A stretch of 46,906 bases of DNA. It comes from Clostridiales bacterium (GTDB lineage: Bacteria; Bacillota; Clostridia; Oscillospirales; Acutalibacteraceae). Location: NCBI GenBank assembly GCA_019419895.1, contig JAHZIE010000014.1, positions 1-46,906 of the forward strand, read 5' to 3'. This document shows positions 8,410-17,464 of this stretch, piece after piece. The position numbers and the translations under genes were made by a program. The first letter of the stretch is position 1. Every line of letters starts with the position of its first letter. Below the pieces are notes generated by a model that saw nothing but the letters and a program-made list of their open reading frames with translations, did no database searches and was not told where the DNA came from.

Positions 8410-9369
8410 ATGAATTTCAAAATTATCGGAACGGGAAGCCGCGTTCCCAAGCTTTCCGTAGACAACAACAAGCTGTCGGAATTTTTGGATACCAGCGATG
8501 AATGGATTGTTTCCAGGACTGGTATCCGGGAACGCAGGGTTTGTACAGACGAAACTCTGACGGAGCTTTCGGTAGGGGCAGCTCAAAGGGCGGTGGAAAA
8601 TGCTGGAATCCGGGTGGAGGATCTGGATTTAATCCTTTGTTCAACTATCGCGGGAGACTTTTTTACGCCTTCTCTTGCCTGCGTTGTTCAAAGAGCACTG
8701 GGGGCTTCCTGCCCGGCAGTGGATCTGAATGCGGCCTGCTCGGGTTTTATTTATGCTCTGGATATTGCCGATTCTTATTTTTCCAGCGGAAAGGTAAAAA
8801 ATGTTCTGATTGTCTCTGCGGAAGAGATGTCTAAAATGGTGGATTGGAAGGACAGGGCAACCTGTGTACTTTTTGGAGACGGCGCCGCCGCTGTGGTGCT
8901 TACCCAGGGAGAGAGCCTTCTTTCCATCAAGCTTTCCGCCAGGGGGGGGACGGAGGTTCTGCGGATTCCTACCATACAGGGAAATAGTCCTTTCCGGCCT
9001 AAGAACAGGGAAGTCAGAACCAGCAGCCTGTATATGAACGGGCAGGAGGTTTATAAATTCGCGGTTTCTTCCGCTGGAAATGATATTGCTGAGGTGATAC
9101 AGAGGGCAAAGGTGAAGATTGAGAATATCGCCTACTTTATCCTCCACCAGGCGAATTATCGGATTGTGGAAACAATTATGAAGAAACTCAAGCAGCCAAG
9201 GGAAAAGTTTCCTATGGTCATTCAGAAATATGGCAACACTTCTTCTTCCTGTGTTCCTATCATGTTGGACGAAATGAACCGCGGCGGTAAGCTCAAGAGG
9301 GGAGATTTGCTGGTCATCAGCGCTTTTGGCGGGGGGCTGACAACAGGGGCATGTGTTCTCAGATGGTAA
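8410..9369 (+). CDS. fabH: Beta-ketoacyl-ACP synthase III
   Basis: Starts fatty-acid elongation by condensing an acyl-CoA (usually acetyl-CoA) with malonyl-ACP. At 319 residues it is full length. The Cys-His-Asn triad is visible as C110 in DLNAACSGF, H246 in FILHQANY and N276 in KYGNTSSSC. DGAAAVVL near 158 and the C-terminal GGGLTTGACVLRW are typical. It begins eight bases after the MarR stop, and the nearest good SD (GGAGG at the end of the MarR gene) is somewhat far from the ATG. The normal acpP gene that often follows fabH is missing here; fabK comes next after 28 bases. Confidence 0.96.
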   Translation: MNFKIIGTGSRVPKLSVDNNKLSEFLDTSDEWIVSRTGIRERRVCTDETLTELSVGAAQRAVENAGIRVEDLDLILCSTIAGDFFTPSLACVVQRALGASCPAVDLNAACSGFIYALDIADSYFSSGKVKNVLIVSAEEMSKMVDWKDRATCVLFGDGAAAVVLTQGESLLSIKLSARGGTEVLRIPTIQGNSPFRPKNREVRTSSLYMNGQEVYKFAVSSAGNDIAEVIQRAKVKIENIAYFILHQANYRIVETIMKKLKQPREKFPMVIQKYGNTSSSCVPIMLDEMNRGGKLKRGDLLVISAFGGGLTTGACVLRW

Positions 9370-9397
9370 AATCGACGATAGAAAAGGAGAATGATTT

Positions 9398-10345
9398 ATG
9401 ATAAAAACTCAATTGTGCGAACTGCTCGGCGTGGAATATCCCATTATACAAGGAGGCATGGCGTGGATTGCGGACGCGCCCTTAGCGTCGGCTGTTTCCA
9501 ACGCTGGCGGTGTGGGACTGATTTCCGCCATGAACGCTGATGCTGAATGGGTGCGCGGTGAGATCAGAAAAGCAAAGGAAATGACGGACAAACCATTTGG
9601 CGTCAATATTATGCTGATGAGTCCCTTTGCGGAAGAGGTCGCTAAAGTGGTGATTGAGGAAAAGGTGCAGATTGTCACCACCGGTGCGGGAAACGCGGGC
9701 AAATATATCCCAGCGTGGAAAGAGGCAGGCATTAAAGTTCTTCCTGTAGTGGCTTCCTGCAGCTTTGCAAAGCTGGCGGAGCGTGCCGGAGCAGACGCCG
9801 TGATCGCGGAGGGCGGTGAGTCGGGCGGCCATGTGGGAGATCTCAGTACCATGGCGTTGGTGCCCCAGGTCTGCGATGCGGTCAAAATTCCGGTGGTTGC
9901 TGCCGGAGGAATCGGTGATGGCCGGGGGATTGCCGCCGCTTTGATGCTGGGGGCGATTGGCGTCCAGGTGGGAACAAGGTTTTTGGTGGCCAAGGAATGT
10001 ACGGTTCATCAGAATTATAAAAACCGGGTGCTGAAAGCAAAGGATATTGACACCATCGCTACAGGCAAACGTCTGGGACATCCTGTGCGCGCTTTGAAAA
10101 CTGCTTTCACAAGGGATTTGGCGGCTAAGGAATACGATGCCTCTGTCACAGATGAGGATTTTGAAAAGCTGGGGGTCGGCGCCCTTCGCAAGGCTGCGAA
10201 AGAGGGAGATGAAAAGCATGGCTCTTTCCTCTGCGGGCAGATTGCCGGGCTGGTAAAAAAGGAGCAGCCCGCCGCTGAAATCATCCGTGAGATGTTTGGA
10301 GAGGCAGAAAAACTTTTAGGTGGTGCCGATCAATGGGTAAAATAG
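9398..10345 (+). CDS. fabK: FMN-dependent enoyl-ACP reductase II
   Basis: Reduces trans-2-enoyl-ACP in the last step of each elongation cycle. At 315 residues it belongs to the nitronate monooxygenase/FabK TIM-barrel flavoproteins. The N-terminal PIIQGGMAWIADAPLASAVSNAGGVGLI binds FMN. EGGESGGHVG holds H145, matching the catalytic His region of pneumococcal FabK, and AAGGIGDGRGIAAALMLGA plus GTRF form the phosphate-binding part. It replaces FabI, so the organism may tolerate triclosan-type inhibitors if no fabI exists elsewhere. AAAGGAG precedes the ATG. Its end overlaps the fabD start by 13 bases, indicating translational coupling. Confidence 0.95.
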   Translation: MIKTQLCELLGVEYPIIQGGMAWIADAPLASAVSNAGGVGLISAMNADAEWVRGEIRKAKEMTDKPFGVNIMLMSPFAEEVAKVVIEEKVQIVTTGAGNAGKYIPAWKEAGIKVLPVVASCSFAKLAERAGADAVIAEGGESGGHVGDLSTMALVPQVCDAVKIPVVAAGGIGDGRGIAAALMLGAIGVQVGTRFLVAKECTVHQNYKNRVLKAKDIDTIATGKRLGHPVRALKTAFTRDLAAKEYDASVTDEDFEKLGVGALRKAAKEGDEKHGSFLCGQIAGLVKKEQPAAEIIREMFGEAEKLLGGADQWVK

Positions 10346-11244
10346 CTTTTCTATTTGCTGGGCAGGGGGCGCAGTATACAGGAATGGGACGAGAACTTTA
10401 TGAGAATGTCTCGTCGGCAAAAAAGATATTTGATGTTTTCGATTCTATTCGGCCTGGAACCTCTGGACAATGCTTTGAGGGAACAAAAGAGCTCCTTTCC
10501 CAAACCTGCAATACACAGCCTTGCCTTTTCGCGGTGGATCTGGCCTGTGCTTTGGCCTTGCAGGAGAGGGGAATTGTTCCCCAGGGCGCGGCCGGTTTTT
10601 CCCTGGGAGAAATCCCAGCCCTGGCTTTTTGCGGGGTACTTCCTTTGGAACAGGCTTTTGAACTGGTGTGCAGGCGGGGAGAATATATGGATGACTGCGC
10701 GCGAAGCAAAAGAGGTGCAATGAGCGCGGTTTTGAAGCTGCCCTTTGAAACGGTGGAACAGCTCTGTGAAGAATTTCCGGACGCATATCCGGTTAATTAC
10801 AATTGTCCCGGGCAGCTGGTGGTCGCCGCTTCTGAGGAGACTATTGGCAAGCTGGAAGAAAAAGCGGGACAGGCTGGCGGAAGATGTGTCAGACTGGCGG
10901 TCAGCGGCGCTTTTCACTCCCCTTTTATGGAGGAGGCATGTGGCAAACTACAGAAATGGCTCTCTCACGCTGAACTCTGTAAGCCGGAAATTCCGCTGTA
11001 TGCTAATGTAGATGCCCGTCCGTATACGAAGGAGAGGGCGGCGGATCTGATTGCGAGGCAGGTTGTTTCCCCTGTACAATGGCAAAAAACCATCGAACAG
11101 ATGACCGCGGACGGTTTTGATACATTTATCGAGGTGGGAGCGGGGAAAACCCTAAGCGGCCTTGTGAAAAAGATTGATCGCGGCGCGAGGGTATTCCATG
11201 TAGAGGATCTTCAAAGTCTGGAAGAGACTGTTGGGGCATTCTAA
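10333..11244 (+). CDS. fabD: Malonyl-CoA:ACP transacylase
   Basis: Moves the malonyl group from CoA to ACP. A 303-residue acyltransferase with N-terminal FLFAGQGAQYTGMGREL, the nucleophile S90 in AAGFSLGEI (Phe replaces the usual His of GHSLGE, but GxSxG is kept), R115 in CRRGEYM, and the catalytic H195 in SGAFHSPFM. The start at 10333 lies inside the 3' end of fabK, which is common in this operon type. Confidence 0.96.
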   Translation: MGKIAFLFAGQGAQYTGMGRELYENVSSAKKIFDVFDSIRPGTSGQCFEGTKELLSQTCNTQPCLFAVDLACALALQERGIVPQGAAGFSLGEIPALAFCGVLPLEQAFELVCRRGEYMDDCARSKRGAMSAVLKLPFETVEQLCEEFPDAYPVNYNCPGQLVVAASEETIGKLEEKAGQAGGRCVRLAVSGAFHSPFMEEACGKLQKWLSHAELCKPEIPLYANVDARPYTKERAADLIARQVVSPVQWQKTIEQMTADGFDTFIEVGAGKTLSGLVKKIDRGARVFHVEDLQSLEETVGAF

Positions 11245-11286
11245 AAGCTGGATTTGTAAAAAATGAAACGGATAGGAGTAACAGGA

Positions 11287-12033
11287 ATGATGGAGTTAAC
11301 TGGCAAAACCGCTGTTGTGACCGGAGGGTCAAGAGGAATAGGAAGAGCCGTTGTTCTTAAGCTGGCTGCCCAGGGAGCAAATGTAGCTATTCTTTTTGCG
11401 GGCAATGTTAAGGCGGCGGAGGAAACCCGGATGCAGGCGGCCGCTCTTGGCGTCCGTGCGGAGAGCTATCAGTGCGATGTATCTGATGCCGGGGAGGTTA
11501 AAGCTATTGTCGCCAAGGTGCTGGAGGACTTCGGCAGTGTGGATATCCTGGTAAATAATGCCGGGATCACCAAGGATAATCTTGTTCTGCGCATGACGGA
11601 GGATGATTTCAAAAAGGTGGTTGATACCAATCTGTCGGGAGCTTTTTATATGATTAAACAGCTGTATCCTCATTTTATGAAGAAGCGCAGGGGAAAGATT
11701 ATTAATATTTCTTCCGTTTCCGGCGTAATGGGAAATGCGGGGCAAGCCAATTACTCCTCTGCCAAGGCGGGAATGATTGGTCTTACCAAATCGGTAGCTA
11801 GGGAGCTGGCGGGCAGAGGAGTCAACTGCAATGCTGTCGCGCCTGGTTTTGTCCAGACAGATATGACTGACGCCATGCCGGAGGCAATCCGGGAAGAAGC
11901 GGTAAAGGGAATTCCCATGAAGCGGATGGCGCGGCCGGAGGATATTGCGAACGCGGTGCTGTTTTTGGCTTCCGACTGTTCCGACTATATTACCGGAGAG
12001 GTTTTAAAGGTGGACGGCGGGCTTGCTATGTGA
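11287..12033 (+). CDS. fabG: 3-oxoacyl-ACP reductase
   Basis: NADPH-dependent reduction of 3-oxoacyl-ACP. A 248-residue short-chain dehydrogenase with the TGGSRGIGR cofactor motif (12-20), NNAG (90-93) and a Ser-Tyr-Lys triad in NISSVSG (S near 143), Y156 and K160 of ANYSSAKAG. The C-terminal DYITGEVLKVDGGLAM is typical of FabG. An upstream in-frame ATG exists at 11263. The start at 11287 is chosen because TAGGAG lies eight bases before it and MELTGKTAVVTGG matches the usual N-terminus. Downstream is a 71-base gap with an internal promoter. Confidence 0.96.
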   Translation: MMELTGKTAVVTGGSRGIGRAVVLKLAAQGANVAILFAGNVKAAEETRMQAAALGVRAESYQCDVSDAGEVKAIVAKVLEDFGSVDILVNNAGITKDNLVLRMTEDDFKKVVDTNLSGAFYMIKQLYPHFMKKRRGKIINISSVSGVMGNAGQANYSSAKAGMIGLTKSVARELAGRGVNCNAVAPGFVQTDMTDAMPEAIREEAVKGIPMKRMARPEDIANAVLFLASDCSDYITGEVLKVDGGLAM

Positions 12034-12034
12034 T

Positions 12035-12063
12035 TTTACAAATGGCGTGTTTGCGTGTATAAT
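12035..12063 (+). promoter_or_regulatory. Internal promoter before fabF
   Basis: TTTACA (12035-12040), 17 bases and TATAAT (12058-12063) lie in the gap after the fabG stop. This is a near-consensus promoter and could give separate transcription of fabF and the acc genes. Confidence 0.6.
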
Positions 12064-12104
12064 ATATCCTAGTTTATTTTAGAATCAGGAAAGGATAGAT
12101 CCGG

Positions 12105-13331
12105 ATGAGACGAGTGGTAGTCACAGGCATGGGCGCTGTCACACCGGTGGGTAATACACTGGCTGAGTTTTGGCAGTCCCTGATAGCGGGAAAATGCGGC
12201 ATTGGAGAGATTACCCGTTTTGATACGGCTGATTGTAAGGTCAAAATTGCCGCGGAAGTCAAAAATTTTGATCCGTTGCTCTATATTGAAAAAACAGATG
12301 TAAGAAAGACAGACCTTTATGCCCAGTATGCCATTGCCGCCGCGACACAGGCGGTGGAGGGGAGCGGAATCATGGGCAAGGTGGAGCCCAGGCGCTTTGG
12401 CGTCTATTTTGGTTCCGGCATCGGCGGCATCGATACCTTTGTCAATGAGGATAAGAAGTTTATGGAAGGCGGCCCCAAAAAAGTTTCCCCCTTCTTTATT
12501 CCAATGATGATCGCGAATATTGCCGCGGGAAAAATTGCTATGAAATTCCAGGCGCAGGGGCCGTGTCTGCCCGTGGTTACAGCATGTGCGACCTCCAGTC
12601 ATGAGGTTGGGGAGGCGTTTCGCGCTATAAAGTACGGTTATGCGGACGCCATCATCGCGGGAGGCTCGGAGGCGGCGCTGACGCCTATTGCCATTGCGGG
12701 CTTTACCAATTGTAAAGCTTTGTCCACAAGAAATATACCGGAAGAGGCATCCATTCCTTTCGACGCCCGCCGTGACGGTTTTGTCATGGGAGAAGGAGCG
12801 GGCGCCCTTCTTCTTGAAGATTATGAGCATGCTGTGGCCAGGGGGGCGGAAATTTACGCCGAGATCTGTGGCTATGGTAATACATGTGACGCTTATCATA
12901 TTACGGCGCCTCATCCGGAAGCCGCGGGAAGCACAGAAGCCATCCGCCTTGCCGCAGAAGAAGCGGGATATTCCTCCGGCGACCGGGTTTATATTAACGC
13001 CCATGGCACCAGCACGCCTCCGAATGATAGGATTGAAACCATGGCGATGAAAAAGGCTTTTGGAGAAGAAGCTTACCGCATGATGATCAGCTCCACGAAA
13101 TCAATGACAGGGCACATGCTGGGAGCGGCGGGGGCTGTAGAGGCGATCGCGTCGGTTATGGCGCTCCATGAAGGGATTCTTCCGCCTACCATTGGATACC
13201 GTGAAAAGGATCCTGAGTGCGACCTGGATTATATTCCCAATCAGGCGAGAAAAGCCGATGTTAACCTGGCTTTTTCCTCCTCTATGGGATTCGGCGGTCA
13301 GAACGCCTGTGTGGCTTTTAGAAAAATTTAG
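12105..13331 (+). CDS. fabF: Beta-ketoacyl-ACP synthase II
   Basis: Main elongating condensing enzyme. It is 408 residues, normal for FabF. The Cys-His-His active site is visible as C161 in VVTACATSSHE, H300 in INAHGTSTPPND and H337 in TKSMTGHMLGAAGAVE. ATSS after the cysteine differs from the commoner ATGT/ATGA, a small change in the loop next to the nucleophile. AGGAAAGG lies upstream of the ATG. It is followed by accB after 59 bases in the same operon. Confidence 0.96.
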   Translation: MRRVVVTGMGAVTPVGNTLAEFWQSLIAGKCGIGEITRFDTADCKVKIAAEVKNFDPLLYIEKTDVRKTDLYAQYAIAAATQAVEGSGIMGKVEPRRFGVYFGSGIGGIDTFVNEDKKFMEGGPKKVSPFFIPMMIANIAAGKIAMKFQAQGPCLPVVTACATSSHEVGEAFRAIKYGYADAIIAGGSEAALTPIAIAGFTNCKALSTRNIPEEASIPFDARRDGFVMGEGAGALLLEDYEHAVARGAEIYAEICGYGNTCDAYHITAPHPEAAGSTEAIRLAAEEAGYSSGDRVYINAHGTSTPPNDRIETMAMKKAFGEEAYRMMISSTKSMTGHMLGAAGAVEAIASVMALHEGILPPTIGYREKDPECDLDYIPNQARKADVNLAFSSSMGFGGQNACVAFRKI

Positions 13332-13390
13332 GAATTTGCTGCATGGTATTAACATAGGCTTGCCATGCGGGCGGGAAGGATGCGTTTTTC

Positions 13391-13837
13391 ATGGAAATGA
13401 AACAGATTCGGGCTTTGGCCCAAATTTTGGAGCAGGCAGATCTGTCTGTATTGGATATTTCGGAGGGGGATTTGAAAATCCATATGGAAAGGCAGCATGC
13501 CGCTCCGGTATTATCGAATCCGGTTTTTTCCTCTCCACTTTCGTCTCCGGCCTCTTCGGTTCCGGCCAGCCCGGTAGCGGAAAATACGGTGGATTATAAC
13601 AATATGAAGGAAGTAAAATCTCCTATGGTAGGGGTGTTTTATGCCGCTCCGTCGCCTGACAAGGAACCCTTTGTTTCCATTGGAAGCAAGGTGAAGAAGG
13701 GGGATGGCCGTGGTATTATTGAGGCGATGAAGCTGATGAATGAAATCACTGCTGAAATGGACGGCGAGATTATCGACATCTGTGCCGAGAACGGTCAGAT
13801 AGTGGAATATGGGCAGACAATTTTTAAAATACTGTAG
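13391..13837 (+). CDS. accB: Biotin carboxyl carrier protein of acetyl-CoA carboxylase
   Basis: A 148-residue carrier that shuttles carboxybiotin between AccC and AccDA. The N-terminal helix pair (about 1-35) is followed by a Ser/Pro/Ala linker (about 38-65). The biotinyl domain (75-148) carries the biotin lysine K114 in the canonical EAMKLMNEI and the thumb region EVKSPMVGVFYAAPSP. The ATG at 13391 follows GGGAAGGA. The gap to fabZ (about 125 bases) is longer than others in the operon and can fold, but I see no clear terminator there. Confidence 0.95.
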   Translation: MEMKQIRALAQILEQADLSVLDISEGDLKIHMERQHAAPVLSNPVFSSPLSSPASSVPASPVAENTVDYNNMKEVKSPMVGVFYAAPSPDKEPFVSIGSKVKKGDGRGIIEAMKLMNEITAEMDGEIIDICAENGQIVEYGQTIFKIL

Positions 13838-13962
13838 GACGCCTGCCTGATGAAAATTTTTGTGGCTCTCTCCGAAACTGGAAGGACCGGAGCTAGAGAG
13901 GGCCGGCATGCGCCCCAGGGGAGGCGGCGCGGATAAAATCTTTGAGAGAAGAAGGATGCATC

Positions 13963-14382
13963 ATGACAAGGGAAGAGTTAAAGGAAATCCTGCCGCATCG
14001 TGAACCGATGCTTTTGGTGGATGAAGCATATATGGATGAAAACCACATTGCACATGGAAAATATAAGGTCAAAGGGGATGAATGGTTCCTTAAGGGCCAT
14101 TTTCCGGGATTTCCGGTAGTCCCGGGCGTCATTCAGTGCGAAATTATGGCGCAGACCTGCTGTGTGCTGCTGGCGGAGAGAATCAAAGGGCATATTACCT
14201 ATGTGACCGGAATGACGGACTTCAAGTTTAAGCACAGTGTCTATCCCGGGGATACATTGGAAATTGAGGCGAAAATCACAAGATCAAAAGCGAATTTTTA
14301 TTTTGCCGAAGGCAAGGCCAGCGTTGACGGGAAGCTTTGCGTGAGCGGGAAATTTTCTTTTGCTTTGGTAGAGAGGGTGTAG
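13963..14382 (+). CDS. fabZ: 3-hydroxyacyl-ACP dehydratase
   Basis: Dehydrates 3-hydroxyacyl-ACP to the trans-2-enoyl form. A 139-residue hot-dog fold protein starting MTREELKEILPHREPMLLVDEA. The catalytic pair is H46 in KGHFPGFPVVPG and E60 in VIQCEIMAQ. The start at 13963 is preferred over an upstream TTG at 13942 because AGAAGGA lies just before it and the N-terminus fits the family. It ends with TAG, which shows that TAG is an ordinary stop in this genome. Confidence 0.95.
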   Translation: MTREELKEILPHREPMLLVDEAYMDENHIAHGKYKVKGDEWFLKGHFPGFPVVPGVIQCEIMAQTCCVLLAERIKGHITYVTGMTDFKFKHSVYPGDTLEIEAKITRSKANFYFAEGKASVDGKLCVSGKFSFALVERV

Positions 14383-14386
14383 CCTG

Positions 14387-15724
14387 GTGTTTTCAAAGAT
14401 CTTAATTGCCAACCGAGGAGAGATTGCAGTAAGAATCATCCGTGCCTGCAAAGAGATGGGGATCTCCACAGTAGCGGTTTTTTCTGAAGCCGACAGGGAG
14501 GCCCTTCATGTCAGCCTAGCGGATGAGAGCTATTGCATCGGTGGTCCCAGCGTACAGGACAGTTACCTGAATATGGGGGCAATTTTGTCTGTGGCGGTCT
14601 CGACCGGGGCTATGGCGATACACCCTGGCTATGGGCTTCTTTCTGAAAACACAAAATTTGCTTCCCTGTGTGAAAAATGCAACATTGTATTTATCGGCCC
14701 GCCTTCTCAGGTAATTGCCAAAATGGGGGACAAGGATGAAGCCAAACGGACGATGAGAGAAGCAGGTGTTCCAGTCATTCCTGGCTGTGATTTGATAGAG
14801 GATATTGCTCAGGCCAGGGAGGAAGCGGATAAAATTGGATATCCCCTGCTGGTGAAAGCCCGTGCCGGAGGCGGAGGAAAAGGAATCCGTCTGGTGGAAA
14901 GAAAAGAGGATTTTGAACGCGCTTATCTTGCTGCCTCCCAGGAGGCGGAAAAGGCCTTTGGCGACGGAGCTCTGTATCTGGAAAAGTTCCTCAAGCCGGT
15001 AAAGCATGTGGAAATGCAGATTCTCTGCGACAATTTTGGTAATGTTGTCTGCCTGGGAGAAAGGGAATGCTCCATGCAGCGAAAAAATCAGAAGATGATA
15101 GAGGAAAGCCCTTCGCCGGCGATTTCACAGGCGGTGAGGGAAAAAATGATAGAAGTTTCTGTCAAAGCGGCCAGGGCGGCTGACTACCGGGGTGTGGGAA
15201 CCATTGAATTCCTGTTGGATTCCAAAGGCTGTTTTTACTTTATGGAAATGAATACCCGGCTTCAAGTGGAGCATCCGGTGACGGAGATGGTGACGGGAAT
15301 CGATCTGGTCAAATGGCAGATACGGGTGGCTTCCGGCATGCCGCTGGATTTCTCCCAGAGAGACATTGTTCTGCAGGGGCATGCCATTGAATGCAGAATC
15401 AACGCGGAAAATCCGGAACTGAATTTCCGACCCAGCTGTGGACGGATCACTCTGCTTCATATTCCCGGGGGACCTTGGGTGCGTTTTGATACGGCATTAT
15501 ACCAGGATTATTTTGTTCCTCCCTTTTATGATTCCATGATTGGAAAGCTGATTGTATACGCCAAAACCAGGGAAGAGGCTATCCGAAAGATGAAGGCCGC
15601 CTTGTGCGAGCTGGTGATTGAGGGAATTGATCACAACAGTGAGTTGCAAATTGATCTGCTTTCTGAACCGAGGTTTATGGACGGTACTTATACCACAGAT
15701 TTTCTGGAGCAGAAGCTGCATTAA
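14387..15724 (+). CDS. accC: Biotin carboxylase subunit of acetyl-CoA carboxylase
   Basis: ATP-dependent carboxylation of the AccB biotin. It is 445 residues, normal length, with N-terminal KILIANRGEIAVRIIRA, the ATP-grasp glycine loop KARAGGGGKGIR (about 158-169), the active-site EMNTRLQVEHPVTE (about 287-300) and the C-terminal biotin-carboxylase domain. The start is GTG at 14387, four bases after the fabZ stop. GAGAGGG inside the fabZ end serves as its SD. Confidence 0.96.
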   Translation: MFSKILIANRGEIAVRIIRACKEMGISTVAVFSEADREALHVSLADESYCIGGPSVQDSYLNMGAILSVAVSTGAMAIHPGYGLLSENTKFASLCEKCNIVFIGPPSQVIAKMGDKDEAKRTMREAGVPVIPGCDLIEDIAQAREEADKIGYPLLVKARAGGGGKGIRLVERKEDFERAYLAASQEAEKAFGDGALYLEKFLKPVKHVEMQILCDNFGNVVCLGERECSMQRKNQKMIEESPSPAISQAVREKMIEVSVKAARAADYRGVGTIEFLLDSKGCFYFMEMNTRLQVEHPVTEMVTGIDLVKWQIRVASGMPLDFSQRDIVLQGHAIECRINAENPELNFRPSCGRITLLHIPGGPWVRFDTALYQDYFVPPFYDSMIGKLIVYAKTREEAIRKMKAALCELVIEGIDHNSELQIDLLSEPRFMDGTYTTDFLEQKLH

Positions 15725-15791
15725 CGCGGTCCGCTATCAGAGGTAAGGATTGGAGTTTCTGAAAAGGGAATTCCAAGAAATGGAGGTTGCT

Positions 15792-16685
15792 GTGAAAAAG
15801 GGATTGTTTAAGAAACCAAATATTGAGCTGGAAGGGCTGACCAAGCTGACAAAGGCTCCCGCTCCCTATATTCCTGATGAAATGTGCGTCTCCTGTCCAT
15901 CCTGTAAAAAGATGCTTTTCAGCAGCGAGCTTTCTGAGAATTATAACGTTTGTCCCTCCTGCGGCTATCATTTTCGAATGAACGCCCGGCAGCGTTTGGG
16001 AATGCTGATGGACGACGGGGATTTTCAGGAGTTTGACAGCCAGATGGTTTCCAGAAATCTTCTTAATTTTCCTGATTACGATAAGAAGTTGAGGAATGCC
16101 ATTTTGGAGAGCGCCGAACGGGACGGCGTGATTTGCGGTGTGGGAAATATTGAAGGGGAGCCCTGCGCCATCTTTTTGATGGAACCGTTTTTTATGATGG
16201 GATCCATGGGCGTGGTGGTAGGAGAGAAAATCACGCGGCTGTTTGAATATGCCACGGAGCACAGCATGCCGATAGTGGGGTATACCGTCTCAGGCGGCGC
16301 CAGGATGCAGGAGGGAATTCTTTCCCTGATGCAGATGGCGAAAACCAGCGGAGCGGTCAAACGACACAGTGACGCCGGAAATTTATATGTTGCCGTTTTG
16401 ACTGATCCTACCACAGGAGGAGTGACGGCCAGCTTTGCCATGGAGGCGGATTATATTCTCGCTGAACCCAGAGCTTTGATTGGCTTTGCCGGTCCCCGGG
16501 TGATCGAACAGACCATACGTCAGAAGCTCCCTCAAGGCTTTCAACGGGCGGAATTCCTATTGGAAAAGGGCTTTGTGGATGAAATTGTGGAGCGTTCCAG
16601 GCAGAAAAAATATTTATGGCAGCTGCTGAGAATGCACCGAAGAGGGCAGTGGCGGCAGGATATTCCCGGAGGTGATCAGAAATGA
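15792..16685 (+). CDS. accD: Acetyl-CoA carboxylase carboxyltransferase beta subunit
   Basis: With AccA it transfers the carboxyl group from biotin to acetyl-CoA. The N-terminal four-cysteine zinc ribbon is C35, C38, C54 and C57 (CPSC...CPSC), followed by the crotonase-like carboxyltransferase fold with PIVGYTVSGGARMQEG and TTGGVTASFAM. I prefer the GTG at 15792 (297 residues, MKKGLFKKPN): GGAGG lies five bases before it and the N-terminus resembles other AccD proteins. Longer in-frame starts exist at 15780 (ATG) and 15750 (TTG). It overlaps accA by four bases. Confidence 0.94.
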   Translation: MKKGLFKKPNIELEGLTKLTKAPAPYIPDEMCVSCPSCKKMLFSSELSENYNVCPSCGYHFRMNARQRLGMLMDDGDFQEFDSQMVSRNLLNFPDYDKKLRNAILESAERDGVICGVGNIEGEPCAIFLMEPFFMMGSMGVVVGEKITRLFEYATEHSMPIVGYTVSGGARMQEGILSLMQMAKTSGAVKRHSDAGNLYVAVLTDPTTGGVTASFAMEADYILAEPRALIGFAGPRVIEQTIRQKLPQGFQRAEFLLEKGFVDEIVERSRQKKYLWQLLRMHRRGQWRQDIPGGDQK

Positions 16686-17464
16686 GCTTCAGTGCGTACG
16701 AGAGAGTTTGTGCTGCAAGGGCGAAGGGGAGGCCGACAGCAAAGGATTACATCGACCATATTTTTGAGAATTTTATGGAGTTCCATGGGGATCGGCGCTA
16801 TGGAGATGACAAAGCCGTTATCGCTGGGATTGCCTGTTTAGGGGAGATGCCGGTGACGGTCATTGGAATTGAGAAGGGGCATGACACCAAGGAAAAGGTG
16901 GCAAGAAATTTTGGCTCCGCCCACCCGGAAGGATACCGTAAGGCCCTCCGGCAAATGAAGCTGGCTGAAAAATTTCACCGTCCGGTGATCTGTTTTGTGG
17001 ATACCTCAGGCGCCTATTGCGGTCTTGGGGCAGAAGAGCGGGGACAGGCGCAGGCCATCGCCGAGAATTTGACGGAAATGATGGCCCTGAAAACGCCGGT
17101 GATCTCCATCCTGATAGGAGAGGGAGGCAGCGGCGGCGCGTTGGCTTTGGCGGTAGCTGATCAGGTCTGGATGATGGAAAATTCCGTTTATTCCGTGATT
17201 TCCCCGGAAGGGTGCGCCAGTATTTTATGGAAGGATTCCTCAAAAACCCAGGAGGCGTCGGAATGCTTGAAGCTTACCGCGGAGGATCTGTTCGGCTTTG
17301 GTGTTATTGAAAAGATTTTCAGGGAGCCGGGTGATTTTCAAACGGTTTATGAAGGTCTGAGGGTTTCGCTGGAGGAAGAAATAAAAAACAGCCGTCGGCT
17401 CCCAATTGAGGAGCTTCTGGAAAGACGGTACCAGAAATTCAGAAAAATTGGGAGGATGGGCTGA
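16682..17464 (+). CDS. accA: Acetyl-CoA carboxylase carboxyltransferase alpha subunit
   Basis: Partner of AccD in the carboxyltransferase tetramer. A 260-residue short form typical of Firmicutes. Motifs include RPTAKDYIDHIFENFMEFHGDR, CFVDTSGAYCGLGAEERGQAQAIAENL and IGEGGSGGALALAVADQVWMMENSVYSVISPEG. Its ATG overlaps the accD stop and its stop overlaps the ATG of the following DegV gene, so the three are translationally coupled. Confidence 0.95.
   Translation: MSFSAYERVCAARAKGRPTAKDYIDHIFENFMEFHGDRRYGDDKAVIAGIACLGEMPVTVIGIEKGHDTKEKVARNFGSAHPEGYRKALRQMKLAEKFHRPVICFVDTSGAYCGLGAEERGQAQAIAENLTEMMALKTPVISILIGEGGSGGALALAVADQVWMMENSVYSVISPEGCASILWKDSSKTQEASECLKLTAEDLFGFGVIEKIFREPGDFQTVYEGLRVSLEEEIKNSRRLPIEELLERRYQKFRKIGRMG

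Noticed and set aside
13838..13962. Possible terminator or small RNA between accB and fabZ
   Set aside because: GGCTCTCT and AGAGAG segments can pair, but no T-run follows and the operon clearly continues.
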